Counted from the stretch's first letter, positions 17,614-27,507 are shown. The stretch is 64,000 nucleotides of DNA from Vibrio barjaei (GCF_001639065.2 NZ_LQXO02000053.1:248001-312000); one strand, 5' to 3'. Notes: generated from the sequence alone by a model not told the origin. Program-made: numbers and translations.

Positions 17614-20600
17614 TTACACTTCTACAGCGCCAAGCAAGTATTTGTGGTTCGATAGAACGTACTGAATAATAGTGGCTTCATCAGCTAACGTTTCTGGCAA
17701 CTCGATTTGACCATTTTGATTAATTTGATAGGTTGCGACTTCCCCTTGAGCTCTTAGCAACAGTTCATCACCTTGAACTAAGAAACCAGGGTTAGTGCTT
17801 GAATCAAAGTCTTCTTTCAAGCTGAACAACGTAAATTTATCTTTGTAAGGTTTGCTGTCCCAAGGGCAGAATTGAGCACAGTTGCCACACTCGTTACAGT
17901 AAGCATCAAGGTGGAGTGTTTGATACTGGTCTTTGAAGCCAGGAATCGGCAGTGACATGTTGGCTCGGTTCGGACACACATCCACACACTTACTACACAC
18001 ATAAGAACACTCTAAGCAACGCTCTGCTTCTTGCTTAACAAACTCATTGCGGTCATTTTCTTCAAGCTTGGTCGCTTCAAGCAGCGCAACTTTGATTTCA
18101 CCTTTCTTACGATACACTTCCGCTGCCGTTACTGAAGACTCAACTTGAGCTAACGTTTCAGATTGAAGTTCACGCTCGATAATTGCCGACGCCGCTTTAC
18201 GACCACCTGAAATAGCCGAAACAATCGATGATGGACCAGTTTGCGCATCACCTAGCAAGAACACGTTTTCGACCTGAGTCTCGCAAGTGTCATTGTTGAC
18301 TGCTGGCCAACCGTCTTCACCCATTGGCACACCAATACGCGTTAACACATCACGGTTCGCTTGTTCACCGACTGCTGTAATTACTGCGCTTGCTTTGAGT
18401 GAAATGGTTTCATCGGTTGCTACTGGACGTCTGCGGCCTTTCTCATCAGATTCACCCAATGTCATGACACGCGCTACGATAGTGCCATCTTGATGGAACT
18501 CTTCTGGATTGGTTAAGAACTTGAAGTTCACGCCATCTTCAACCGCTTCGTCATACTCTTCTTTGTATGCTGGCATTTCAGCTTCAGTACGGCGATAAAG
18601 TACCGTTACTTTCTCAACACCTTTGACTTTAAGCGCGGCACGCGCACTATCCATCGCGGTATTACCTGCCCCCACTACTACTACATGATTACCAAGTGCT
18701 AACGCTTCACCATCGTTGTAGCGACGTAAGAAGTCTAGAGACTTGTAAATGTTGTTATTGTCACCCGCTAACTTGATAGGGTTACCTTTGTCTGCACCGA
18801 TACCCAAACAGATGTATTGATAGCCCTGCTCTTTCAGCTGGTCGATAGTGATATCTGGATTCGCGCCATATTCAAATTCCACACCATGAGCTTCAACAAA
18901 CTCAATGTCATGTCTAATGGCTTTCTCAGGAATTCTGAACTGAGGAATAATGTGTTTGACCACACCACCTGCGCTCTCTTCTTTCTCAAAGATTTTCACA
19001 GGATGACCAGCACGAGCAATGAAGTATGCCGCTGATAGACCCGCAGGACCTGCACCAATAACCGCGACTGGTTGCTTGGTTGTATCCAGATTTGGATGAT
19101 GCCATTTTGACTGGTAACCATCCCAACCTTTATCTAGCGCAATTTTCTTCATTTCACGAATGTTTAATGCACCTTCGTAATCGCGACGAGTACAGTTGTA
19201 TTGGCATTGGTGATCACAAATATGACCTGTGATGGAAGGCAAAGCGTTTCGAGCGTAAATGACTTCCAACGCTTCGGTATACTTGTGCTGCCCCATTAGA
19301 CGCAGGTATTCAGGGATATCTTGGCTGATAGGGCACGCTGTTACACAAGGTGCGACATAACAATCCGTTAGTGGCACTGGTTGTTCGACAGTAATTTCTT
19401 CTGGACCACGCCACTCTTTCTGCGTGTATTCAGCGCACAAAGACTTCTCTGCCAGTTTTTCCAAACGCTCTAGGTTAACGCCGCGCATTGCCCAATCAGT
19501 GCTCACTTCAAGCTCTTTGGCACAGTCAGCAAGGCGCAAGTAGCCGCCTGGTTTTAGTAGGTCTGTCGCCATAGTGATTGGGCGAATACCGGTTTCAAAG
19601 ATCTCTCTGATGTTGAACTTGCTTGCACCTCCAGAATAAGAGATGGGTAGCGTTCCGTTAAACTCGCGAGACAATTCCAACGCCACATTGATAGATAGAG
19701 GGAACAAGGCACGACCAGACATGTACATTTCTTTATCAGGAAGACGACCTTTATTGTTCAATGTACCAAGAGTGTTCGTCAGTTTGACACCAAAGCCGAT
19801 ATTCTTATCTTTACCAAGCTTAACTAGACGATGAAGCATGGCCTTCGCATCTTGCAGTTGCAAGTCGTGAGAGAATGCTTCTTTGCTAAGGGAGATATAA
19901 TCAAAGCCCGTTTGATCAAGAATACTGCGAACACGGTCATAACCTAGCAGCGTAGGGTTCAATTTAACGAAGGTATTGATGCCCTTGTCTTCCAACATAT
20001 AACGACAAATCGCTTCGATTTCGTTTGGTGGGCAACCGTGCATGGTTGATAGTGTCACCCCTTCAGTCAAACTGACTGGAATATCATCTACCATTTCGAA
20101 TAATTGTTGCAGTTCAGTTTCTGATGTTTTGCTATTCAACAGTTTATTATTGGCGATAAAGTCTTTTAACTCTGTTGAATATTGTGCAAATTTTGGATGC
20201 TTTGAAGAATCGAGCATATTATCAATATACTCTTGCATTGGCTCAGTCAAAATACCATCTAAATCATAGCCAACACTCATATTAAAAATAAATGATTTCG
20301 CTTGCTTCGCCGCTTTACTATCAAATACTGATTCCAGTAGATGCAGCGCAAACCATGCTTTCAAATATTCGTCATACGCTTTGTGTAACGTAAACTCAGT
20401 TGACCATTCCGTATTAAAACACTCATCTTCTGCATCAATACATGGTTTAGCAATTTCAAGACGGTCTAACTTCTGAACAGTCTTAAGCTCCATGAAGCGA
20501 CCACCAGCAAGCCAAGACGTAACGATGTTCTGTGCCAATTGAGTATGAGGTCCGGCGGCAGGTCCTACAGGGGTTTCGCAGTTTTCACCCCAGACCGCAA

Positions 20601-20730
20601 GGTGTTGGTTTGTCTGTTTTTTATAGAACTGCTTTTCTGGGATGCCGAAAATCGATTTGCTTTGATGATACTCACCAAACATGCGTTCAAGCAGCTCGGT
20701 GAATGGAATTGGGCGCATGATATCTCCCAT
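17614..20730 (-). CDS. ygfK: YgfK iron-sulfur flavoprotein oxidoreductase
   Basis: 1038 residues against 1032 for E. coli YgfK. An N-terminal TIM-barrel-like part (DPYD-related, residues about 1-420) is followed by a cysteine-rich region (CYVAPCVTACPISQDIPEY, then GHICDHQCQYNC). Next comes a glutamate-synthase-small-subunit-like pyridine/FAD domain with two Rossmann motifs (VIGAGPAGLSAAYF and VVVGAGNTAMDSA). At the C-terminus lie two ferredoxin-type clusters (CLECSYVCSKCVDVCP and CNECGNCAQFCPWDS). Historic annotation is putative selenate reductase; family context points to electron transfer in anaerobic purine metabolism. Cytoplasmic. AGGAG precedes the ATG at 20730, and a sigma-54 element lies about 60 bases upstream. 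First gene of a ygfK-ssnA operon. Confidence 0.94.
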   Translation of the reverse strand: MGDIMRPIPFTELLERMFGEYHQSKSIFGIPEKQFYKKQTNQHLAVWGENCETPVGPAAGPHTQLAQNIVTSWLAGGRFMELKTVQKLDRLEIAKPCIDAEDECFNTEWSTEFTLHKAYDEYLKAWFALHLLESVFDSKAAKQAKSFIFNMSVGYDLDGILTEPMQEYIDNMLDSSKHPKFAQYSTELKDFIANNKLLNSKTSETELQQLFEMVDDIPVSLTEGVTLSTMHGCPPNEIEAICRYMLEDKGINTFVKLNPTLLGYDRVRSILDQTGFDYISLSKEAFSHDLQLQDAKAMLHRLVKLGKDKNIGFGVKLTNTLGTLNNKGRLPDKEMYMSGRALFPLSINVALELSREFNGTLPISYSGGASKFNIREIFETGIRPITMATDLLKPGGYLRLADCAKELEVSTDWAMRGVNLERLEKLAEKSLCAEYTQKEWRGPEEITVEQPVPLTDCYVAPCVTACPISQDIPEYLRLMGQHKYTEALEVIYARNALPSITGHICDHQCQYNCTRRDYEGALNIREMKKIALDKGWDGYQSKWHHPNLDTTKQPVAVIGAGPAGLSAAYFIARAGHPVKIFEKEESAGGVVKHIIPQFRIPEKAIRHDIEFVEAHGVEFEYGANPDITIDQLKEQGYQYICLGIGADKGNPIKLAGDNNNIYKSLDFLRRYNDGEALALGNHVVVVGAGNTAMDSARAALKVKGVEKVTVLYRRTEAEMPAYKEEYDEAVEDGVNFKFLTNPEEFHQDGTIVARVMTLGESDEKGRRRPVATDETISLKASAVITAVGEQANRDVLTRIGVPMGEDGWPAVNNDTCETQVENVFLLGDAQTGPSSIVSAISGGRKAASAIIERELQSETLAQVESSVTAAEVYRKKGEIKVALLEATKLEENDRNEFVKQEAERCLECSYVCSKCVDVCPNRANMSLPIPGFKDQYQTLHLDAYCNECGNCAQFCPWDSKPYKDKFTLFSLKEDFDSSTNPGFLVQGDELLLRAQGEVATYQINQNGQIELPETLADEATIIQYVLSNHKYLLGAVEV

Positions 20731-20788
20731 GGTAACACTCCTTTATTAATTCGCTTGTACTTCTGTGTAAATGAATTAATGAGATAAG

Positions 20789-20804
20789 AGCAATCACTAA
20801 GCCA
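20789..20804 (-). promoter_or_regulatory. Sigma-54 promoter (-24/-12) for ygfK-ssnA
   Basis: Minus strand TGGCTTAGTGATTGCT matches the consensus TGGC-N7-TTGCW with exact spacing. It lies 58 bases before the ygfK start codon, so transcription would start roughly 45-50 bases before the ATG. A matching element stands before ygfM. The 20731-21033 gap otherwise holds the palindrome at 20983-21001 and AT-rich sequence. Confidence 0.72.
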
Positions 20805-20982
20805 AGGTTGTCTAATTACTTAACATGAAGACATTTTAACTGCTATTTCGTGACAGAGGTCTGATAATAAAGGCTGTTGAGAATAGTTATTAATTTGATT
20901 AAAGTGTAATCTTATTTAATGCGGTTTTTTATGATAGTAAGTTCGAGTGTTTTGTTAATTACATCTATCATAACAATAAAAA

Positions 20983-21001
20983 AGCTATCATATTGATAGC
21001 T
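20983..21001. promoter_or_regulatory. Palindrome AGCTATCA-N3-TGATAGCT: possible enhancer site and marR terminator
   Basis: Perfect 8-bp arms around TAT. The inner core TATCA-N3-TGATA (20986-20998) is the same as in two sites before ygfM, and lies 182 bases upstream of the ygfK -24 box. On the minus strand it is followed by a T tract (TTTTTTATT) and comes shortly after the marR stop, so it can also act as the marR terminator. Confidence 0.55.
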
Positions 21002-21033
21002 CATTATTCTCACATTAATTGTCAGCTAAATGT

Positions 21034-21621
21034 TTAGCTTTCTAATACGACTTCCGGCTGGTTAGGTATATCGATAGCTTTCGCTTTACGCTGCCGTTGA
21101 AGTACATTCTCGTCCTGTTGAGGTTCCGTATAACCGCCCTTCTCTACATGCTCCAACCACACTTTCAATTGCGCTGTGGTTTGTTGTCGTTGTTCCAAAG
21201 AAAGACCGGACACCAACTGTTTTTGTTTATCAACGTGAGCATCAATCAGAGCGTTAGCGATGTCATATCCTGTTTGCGTAAGTTGAACCACAACACAACG
21301 TCTATCACAGTTCGAATGGTATCTGGCAATCAGCTTTTTACTCTCCAAACGGTCAAGGCGATGAGTCATTGCGCCTGATGTCAGCATTAAAGACTGCGTG
21401 AGTTCACTGGGAGTTAAACGATAAGGTGCAGAAGAGCGCAATAGTGAAGCCAGCACGTCAAACTCTCCGGTTTTCAAACTGTATTGACGGCATAAACTCG
21501 CGAGTTCTTGTTCTACACATTTACTCACTCGCATTAATCGCCCAATAAGAACCATTGGCTCTGTATCTAGCTCCGGTCGCTCGTGTTTCCACAGTTCAGC
21601 AATACAATCCATCAGGTCCAT
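21034..21621 (-). CDS. MarR-family transcriptional regulator
   Basis: 195-residue winged-helix regulator. The DNA-recognition helix region is around LTPSELTQSLMLTSGAMTHR, followed by the wing (KKLIARYHSNCDRRCVVVQL), which is typical MarR. An extended N-terminal helix and a C-terminal tail (QRQRKAKAIDIPNQ) frame it. It is the last gene of the run ygfM-xdhD-guaD-permease-marR and probably senses a purine or related ligand to adjust the locus. GGAAGGGG precedes the ATG at 21621. I cannot assign its operator: the TATCA-N3-TGATA palindromes nearby are candidates, but enhancer sites are an equal reading. Confidence 0.9.
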   Translation of the reverse strand: MDLMDCIAELWKHERPELDTEPMVLIGRLMRVSKCVEQELASLCRQYSLKTGEFDVLASLLRSSAPYRLTPSELTQSLMLTSGAMTHRLDRLESKKLIARYHSNCDRRCVVVQLTQTGYDIANALIDAHVDKQKQLVSGLSLEQRQQTTAQLKVWLEHVEKGGYTEPQQDENVLQRQRKAKAIDIPNQPEVVLES

Positions 21622-21647
21622 ATTAATCCCCTTCCAACCAACAATAA

Positions 21648-21684
21648 GGGCACCAAGAAAGTGATTCGAGGTGCCCTTGCTTTT
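21648..21684. terminator. Hairpin between the permease and marR genes
   Basis: AAGGGCACC and GGTGCCCTT form a 9-bp GC-rich stem with a 19-base loop. A T-rich tail exists on the plus strand only; on the minus strand it could partly reduce or tune expression between the two genes, or protect an mRNA end, rather than act as a full stop. Confidence 0.4.
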
Positions 21685-21726
21685 ATCTACTTATAATCAC
21701 GTTCATCGAGCTTATCGACATGCGTC

Positions 21727-23118
21727 TTAAATCGCCCAACCGCCCGCGTAGAACACCACCAATACGATAGTAATCAACACAGTACCAACATTAAGTTTTT
21801 TCCACTCGCCTGATACCACGCGGCCACATACTAGCGTTAGGAAACCAAGCATGATACCTGTCACGATGTTACCGGTTAGTACGATGAATACCGCACAAAC
21901 AAGACCAGATAACGCATCAACAGAGTCATCAAGTTTTAGCTTGCTAACATTGCTCATCATCAATAGACCTACATACATCAGTGCAGGCGCTGTCGCGTAA
22001 GCTGGAACAAGGTAGCTAAGTGGAGCAAGGAACAGTAGCAATAGGAACAAACCACCTACCACAACGGCAGTCAGACCTGTTTTACCACCCGCAGCAGTAC
22101 CTGCCGCAGATTCGATATAAACCGCTGCTGGCGCACCACCAACAAAACCAGAGAAAATACTACTGACTGAGTCAGACGTCAGTGCTTTACCACCGTTGAT
22201 GATGTTGCCATCTTTATCGAGTAGATTAGCTTGTCCCGCTACCGCACGAATCGTACCAGTCGCATCGAAAATTGCCGTCATAACCAAGGCTAATACACTA
22301 GGGAGAACAAGTGGACTTAATGCACCCATAATGTCCATTGAACCAAGTAGTGAGCTTTCACCTGAACCAAACGATGGCATGGCGAAGACGCCTTGGAATT
22401 TAACGCTTGGATCAAACATCAGACCTAGCACAGAAATCGCAACAATAACCAGTAAAATTCCACCAGGAACACGACGCTTCTCTAGGCCGAAAATCGCTGC
22501 TAAGCCAAGTACTGACATGATAACAGGGAACGAAGTAAACTCACCCAAGCTAACAGGTAGACCTTCCACTGGGTTTTTCACCACAAGACCAACACCATTC
22601 GCTGCGATAAGTAGCAAGAACAAACCGATACCAATACCCGTGCCGTGCGCAATACCAAAAGGTAGGTTTGTTAGGATCCACTGCCTTACCCCTGTAACGG
22701 TAATCGCAGTAAAGACAACACCCATTAAAAAGACCGCTCCCAGCGCAACAGGTATAGATATTCCTTGCCCGAGCACCAAGCTGAAAGCGGTAAAGGCGGT
22801 TAGGGATATCGCACAACCAATAGCCATCGGCAAGTTAGCCCAAAAGCCCATGAGCAGTGAACCAAATGCCGCAACCAAACAGGTGGCGATAAAGACGGAG
22901 CCTTGGTCAAACCCAGCAACACCAAGCATGCTTGGTACTACGATCACTGAGTAAACCATGGCTAAGAAGGTAGTAAGTCCGGCAATTAACTCTTGCCTAA
23001 AATTACTACCACGTTGTGAGATTAAGAAGTAATTGTCGACCCAACTATTGTTGGTTGACGTGGGTTTATCTTCAGCAATCTCCATCGTACTTTGCTGATT
23101 TGAGATATTTTCGGACAT
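21727..23118 (-). CDS. NCS2/AzgA-type purine permease (guanine/hypoxanthine)
   Basis: 463 residues, about 12 or more hydrophobic segments, inner-membrane proton symporter of the AzgA-like branch of the NCS2 family. Family markers: GLTTFLAMVYSVIVVPSML near the N-terminus, FATG-type helix FDATGTIRAVAGQ and the conserved IESAAGTAAGGKTGLTAVVV. Its nearest E. coli relatives are GhxQ/GhxP (guanine-hypoxanthine); GhxQ sits next to guaD, as here. The transported base is inferred from that context. AAGGAA-type ribosome binding site before the ATG at 23118. Follows guaD with about 80 bases between. Confidence 0.92.
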   Translation of the reverse strand: MSENISNQQSTMEIAEDKPTSTNNSWVDNYFLISQRGSNFRQELIAGLTTFLAMVYSVIVVPSMLGVAGFDQGSVFIATCLVAAFGSLLMGFWANLPMAIGCAISLTAFTAFSLVLGQGISIPVALGAVFLMGVVFTAITVTGVRQWILTNLPFGIAHGTGIGIGLFLLLIAANGVGLVVKNPVEGLPVSLGEFTSFPVIMSVLGLAAIFGLEKRRVPGGILLVIVAISVLGLMFDPSVKFQGVFAMPSFGSGESSLLGSMDIMGALSPLVLPSVLALVMTAIFDATGTIRAVAGQANLLDKDGNIINGGKALTSDSVSSIFSGFVGGAPAAVYIESAAGTAAGGKTGLTAVVVGGLFLLLLFLAPLSYLVPAYATAPALMYVGLLMMSNVSKLKLDDSVDALSGLVCAVFIVLTGNIVTGIMLGFLTLVCGRVVSGEWKKLNVGTVLITIVLVVFYAGGWAI

Positions 23119-23201
23119 GTTATATTCCTTTTCATTAAGTCTTGGTCATCCCTTGTATTGAGACCAATGCATCTGCTGTATTTGCTATATTTGCCATAAA
23201 A

Positions 23202-24518
23202 TCAGCTGCGCTCATAAACCAAACACCCGTCAACGTAGGTACGATAAATACTTCTATCGTCGCCGAGGGTCATGAGCACAAACAGTTTTTCAATAAGTTC
23301 AGAAGAGTTGTCGTATCGAAGTTGCTGGAGCGGTGTCGCACAAGGATCAATCACAACAAAGTCAGCTTCTTTGCCAACCTCAAAGTTGCCCAATAGGTGG
23401 TCTAGAGAGAGTGCTTTCGCTCCACCTAATGTCGCCAAATATAATGCCTCAAACGCCGAGAGCTTTTGCTGCTGCAATTGAGCAACTTTGTATGCCTCGT
23501 TTAACGTTTGCATCATATTAAAAGTGGTTCCTGCGCCGATATCCGTCCCGATACCTACTTTCACGTTTCGTTTCCACGCCTCCTGCATTTTGAATAGGCC
23601 GCTGCCTAAATACAGGTTGGAAGTTGGACAAAACGCGATAGCTGAATCCGTTTCTTGTATGCAGTCCCACTCTTGGTCCTCTAGATGAACACAATGTGCG
23701 AATACACTCTTTGATCCAGTCAGGCCATAATGGTGATAAACATCTAAATAACCGTCTTGTTCAGGGAAAAGTTCTTTAACCCAAGCAATTTCGTTCTTGT
23801 TTTCTGACAAATGCGTATGAATATACGTATCTGGGTATTCCTCTCTTAACTTATGCGCCATTTCCAACTGTTCCGGTGTGGAAGTGGGTGCAAATCTTGG
23901 GGTAATCGCGTAAAGCAGACGGTCCTTTTTATGCCATTTCTCAATCAGTGTTTTAGTTTGGTTGTAACTTGTCTCCGGTGTGTCTAGTAAGTAATCTGGC
24001 GCGTTGCGGTCCATCATGACCTTACCAGCGACGATTCTCATATTGAGTTTGTTTGCTTCAGAGAATAGTGCATCTACGGACTCTGGATGAACCGTTCCGA
24101 ATACCATGCCTGTTGTCGTGCCATTTCGAAGCAACTGCTTAATAAAGAACTTAGACATCTCCTTGGAGTAGTCTCTGTCTTTATAGCGCGCTTCTGTCGG
24201 GAACGTATAGTTGTTCAGCCATTCAAGTAGCTGTTCACCATACGCGCCAACCATTTCTGCTTGTGGGTAATGAATATGGGTATCAATAAATCCTGGCATG
24301 ACAATTTTGCCTGGATAAAAACGAATACGTACTGAGTCTGGGACTTTATCTTTGCCTTCTTCCCATTCGCCGACCCACTCGATACGACCTTGGTCAACAA
24401 GAAGAAGTCCATCTTCAATAAAACGTACGTGCTGTTCGATATCTTCAGGCTTATCAACTACTTTTGTGATATCAAGTATTGAAGCCCTAATAGCCTTAAT
24501 TGATTGGGTATATTGCAT
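23202..24518 (-). CDS. guaD: Guanine deaminase
   Basis: 438 residues from the Met at 24518 (MQYTQSIKAIRASILDITK), chosen because GAGG lies just upstream and because E. coli GuaD (439) begins equivalently; the open frame reaches 24572. Zinc-dependent amidohydrolase converting guanine to xanthine and ammonia. Metal ligands: FIDTHIHYPQ, THLSENKNE, FAHCVHLED and GTDIGAGTTF. Its product is the natural substrate for a purine hydroxylase, which fits the upstream xdhD. A strong GC hairpin separates it from xdhD, so its level may be set independently. Confidence 0.95.
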   Translation of the reverse strand: MQYTQSIKAIRASILDITKVVDKPEDIEQHVRFIEDGLLLVDQGRIEWVGEWEEGKDKVPDSVRIRFYPGKIVMPGFIDTHIHYPQAEMVGAYGEQLLEWLNNYTFPTEARYKDRDYSKEMSKFFIKQLLRNGTTTGMVFGTVHPESVDALFSEANKLNMRIVAGKVMMDRNAPDYLLDTPETSYNQTKTLIEKWHKKDRLLYAITPRFAPTSTPEQLEMAHKLREEYPDTYIHTHLSENKNEIAWVKELFPEQDGYLDVYHHYGLTGSKSVFAHCVHLEDQEWDCIQETDSAIAFCPTSNLYLGSGLFKMQEAWKRNVKVGIGTDIGAGTTFNMMQTLNEAYKVAQLQQQKLSAFEALYLATLGGAKALSLDHLLGNFEVGKEADFVVIDPCATPLQQLRYDNSSELIEKLFVLMTLGDDRSIYRTYVDGCLVYERS

Positions 24519-24596
24519 AATTACCTCGACCTTAACGCCCCTATTCACTACTTTGCTCACTAACAGAGGCATTACTTCCCGTTATTTGTAATAAAT

Positions 24597-24630
24597 GTGC
24601 GGCAGCGTTTTTTGGTCTCCGCTGCCGCAC
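24597..24630. terminator. GC-rich hairpin between xdhD and guaD
   Basis: GTGCGGCAGCG (24597-24607) and CGCTGCCGCAC (24620-24630): a perfect 11-bp stem with a 12-base loop. On the minus strand it is followed by ATTTATT, a poor T tract, so partial termination or an mRNA-stabilising end is as likely as a full stop. Confidence 0.55.
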
Positions 24631-24636
24631 TGTTTG

Positions 24637-27507
24637 TTATAATTTGTTGAGACCTTTGAGGATTTTCTCTGGTGTAAAGTGCCACTCGCGTAGCCATACG
24701 CCACAAGCGTCATGAATTGCTGTTGCAATGGCAGGCGCTGCACCGTTTACACCAATTTCAGAGATAGATTTCGCACCGTATGGTCCAACTGGATCATCAC
24801 TTGGCACCAACACCGCTTTGAAATCTTTTGGAATGTCACCAATCTTCGGCGCACCATAGCTCTTAAGATCGGTGTTAATTGGCACACCGTTGTCGTCGTA
24901 AATTAGCTCTTCAAACAAGCTGTGACCGATAGCGCGCATACTCGCACCGTAGATTTGACCAAGTGCCAAATCAGGGTTCACTGGCGTACCGCAATCGAGC
25001 AATGCATGGAACTTATCAAGTCGGATTTCACCGGTTCTAGTATTGACAGCAACTTCAGCAAAGTTTGCCCCGTAAGGGAAAGCGAACTCAGCAGTAGTGA
25101 AGCATCCTGAAGCCAACAGTTGTCCCCAACCCGTTCCGCTTTCTGCTTTATGAGCGATGTCGAAGAAAGTTACTTCACCAGCAGGCCCTTTTACCAAGCC
25201 AGGTGCGACGATTTGTACATTTTCAACCGACTCTTCAAGCATTTCCGCACCGTACTTCAAGATTTTCTCGCGCATCGCTTCTGCAGCGCGTTTCGCTGCA
25301 TTACCAGAGAAGCAAGTGCCCGAAGAGGCATACGCGCCTTTATCGAAAGGTGCATGGTCAGTGTCACCAGAATGAATCGTAATATCTTCCAGTGGACACT
25401 TAAGAACTTCAGCAGTTAACTTGGCGATCACTGTATCAAGACCTGTACCGATGTCTGCACCACCTGAATGAACGATGAAAGTACCATCAGAAGCCATCTT
25501 GATACTGCAGTTCGCTTGGTCGATATCAGGAATCCCTGATTTCTGTTGAATAATCGCCACACCGCGACCCACTTTCCAATCACCTTGATGATCTTTTGGT
25601 GAATCCCATTCGATGAGTTTACGACCTTCACGAAGAATCGCTTCTAACGCACAACTGTGTACCTTAGGAGTGGTAGTTGGCATTTTACCTTCGCCGATTG
25701 CACCAAGAATCTTAAGTTCTTGGCCTTCAACGACTCGGTTTTTCTCAATCATATCGAGATGGTCAATACCTAATTCTTCCGCAAGTTCCGCCATCGCCAT
25801 CGTCAATGCATAGTTACCTTTCGGCGCACCATAACCTTGATAAGCACCTGTTGGACAGATATTTGAATAGTACGTAGTGACTCGGAAATCGACGTTGTCA
25901 CAAGGGTAAAGCGGTAGTGACAAGGCAGGACCATTTGATGGTACCGTCAATGCGTGGTTACCATAAGGGCCAGTATTCGCGAGGAACTCCATATCAATAG
26001 CGGTAAGCTTACCGTCTTTGGTCGCCCCCAGTTTCACGGTCACTTTCGCTACGTGACGAGTGGAGTTACAAATAAACTCTTCTTCGCGAGTATGGTGGAA
26101 ATATACTGGACGACCCGTGGTATAGGTTGCCCAAGCACACACGTCTTCAAGAAGGATGTCTTGTTTTGAGCCGTAGCCACCACCGACACGCTCTTTGACG
26201 ATGTGAACTTTGTTCTGTTTCACATTAAGGATCTTGGCGACTTGGCGACGTACGTGCCAAGGCACTTGTGTAGAGTCGTGCATGATGACGCGATCGCCAT
26301 CCATGTAGCTGTAACAGATATGGGTTTCGACTGGCAGTTGCTGTACCTGCTTCGACTCATATGTACGCTCTAAAATAACGTCCGCTTCTGCAAAACCTTT
26401 GTCTAGATCACCAATGTGTCCACGAACGCCTGCAGCGATGTTCTTTCTTGGCTCACAGCCAATTGGGAAATTCACAATCAGCTTACCTTCGCGAGGATCA
26501 GCGTTGGCATTTTGCTGCTCTAGATCGTCTGGTGCCCCTACTCCATATTCAATAGGCTCGTTATGAACAATTGGTGCATCTGGAGCGCGCGCTTCGTCGA
26601 TACTCATGACAGGCTTGAGTACTTCGTACTCAACATCGATCAGTTTCAGCGCTTCGTTAGCAATATCTACAGACTCGGCAACAACAGCAGCAACACGGTC
26701 ACCAACGTGACGCATTTTTTGACCGAACATACGTCGATCAAGCGGTGAAGGCTCTGGTGCACTTTGACCACCCGGCGTATAAGGAATATCAGGACAGTTA
26801 AGGTGAGTTATGACACTCACTACACCTGGTAAGGCTTCTGCTTTAGATACGTCTAAATGCGTGATCCAAGCATGAGCATGTGGGCTGCGCAGCATTTTGA
26901 TGACACAGGCATTAGCAGGAATTCGATCTTCTACATAACAAGGCTTAGCCTGAACCATTTTCGCAGAGTCGAGTTTTGGACAGTTCTTACCAACGATATC
27001 CAAGTCATCTCTAAATTCTGGCGCAAACATCTCTGTGTATTGAGGATCAGCTTGGCGTTTCACTGCCAGTTCAACAACTTCATAGAATTGCTGATAACCA
27101 GCATCACGGCTAAACAAACCAGATAGTGCATCGTCTATTTCTTCGCGTGTAGGCTGTTGAATACGCTCTAGTAAATCAGTCAACAGCAATGCCAATGCTG
27201 GGTCGTTATATCCCGATTGAACAACACCAACATCGATCATCGCTTGTTGAACTAAACTGAGTTGATTCCAAGAAGATAGTGCTTCGGCCGTTTTGACTTC
27301 GCCACCTTCCAATTGAGCAGCGATAAGCAGTGATGCGTTCACAAGTTTGCCGTTGAACAACACCACATCTGAGCCCGCATAACCCCAACCATCATCACTA
27401 TTTCGGACGGAATGTAGTCCCATAGAATGCAATAGTGTTTGAACGTTGGTTTCTGGTGCGCAATGAGCCGTTTCAGGTCGGCCATTAAGGTTAAATTGAA
27501 TAGACAT
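24637..27507 (-). CDS. xdhD: Selenium-dependent purine hydroxylase, molybdenum subunit, with cluster-less N-terminal domain
   Basis: 956 residues, identical in length to E. coli XdhD. Residues about 1-150 align with the [2Fe-2S] subunit of molybdenum hydroxylases but all eight cluster cysteines are gone (DDGWGYAGSD, NASL, QSGYNDPA and LFSRDAGY stand where Cys motifs should be). The rest is the aldehyde-oxidase/xanthine-dehydrogenase molybdenum domain: GGQSAPEPSPLDRR, RVGGGYGSKQDILLED, SGGADIGTGLDTV and the catalytic Glu in KSISEIGVNG (near 917). Probable role: hydroxylation of purines such as hypoxanthine or xanthine in the cytoplasm. Overlaps ygfM by one base (TAATG), so it is translationally coupled. 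Confidence 0.94.
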   Translation of the reverse strand: MSIQFNLNGRPETAHCAPETNVQTLLHSMGLHSVRNSDDGWGYAGSDVVLFNGKLVNASLLIAAQLEGGEVKTAEALSSWNQLSLVQQAMIDVGVVQSGYNDPALALLLTDLLERIQQPTREEIDDALSGLFSRDAGYQQFYEVVELAVKRQADPQYTEMFAPEFRDDLDIVGKNCPKLDSAKMVQAKPCYVEDRIPANACVIKMLRSPHAHAWITHLDVSKAEALPGVVSVITHLNCPDIPYTPGGQSAPEPSPLDRRMFGQKMRHVGDRVAAVVAESVDIANEALKLIDVEYEVLKPVMSIDEARAPDAPIVHNEPIEYGVGAPDDLEQQNANADPREGKLIVNFPIGCEPRKNIAAGVRGHIGDLDKGFAEADVILERTYESKQVQQLPVETHICYSYMDGDRVIMHDSTQVPWHVRRQVAKILNVKQNKVHIVKERVGGGYGSKQDILLEDVCAWATYTTGRPVYFHHTREEEFICNSTRHVAKVTVKLGATKDGKLTAIDMEFLANTGPYGNHALTVPSNGPALSLPLYPCDNVDFRVTTYYSNICPTGAYQGYGAPKGNYALTMAMAELAEELGIDHLDMIEKNRVVEGQELKILGAIGEGKMPTTTPKVHSCALEAILREGRKLIEWDSPKDHQGDWKVGRGVAIIQQKSGIPDIDQANCSIKMASDGTFIVHSGGADIGTGLDTVIAKLTAEVLKCPLEDITIHSGDTDHAPFDKGAYASSGTCFSGNAAKRAAEAMREKILKYGAEMLEESVENVQIVAPGLVKGPAGEVTFFDIAHKAESGTGWGQLLASGCFTTAEFAFPYGANFAEVAVNTRTGEIRLDKFHALLDCGTPVNPDLALGQIYGASMRAIGHSLFEELIYDDNGVPINTDLKSYGAPKIGDIPKDFKAVLVPSDDPVGPYGAKSISEIGVNGAAPAIATAIHDACGVWLREWHFTPEKILKGLNKL

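Noticed and set aside
22196..22954. 252-residue open frame on the plus strand inside the purine permease gene
   Set aside because: It is antisense to a clear membrane permease with family motifs; its Pro/Ser/Thr/Lys-rich composition is typical of antisense translation.
24637..27507. Possible selenocysteine in the hydroxylase
   Set aside because: The frame has no internal UGA; selenium in this family is a labile cofactor ligand, not selenocysteine.
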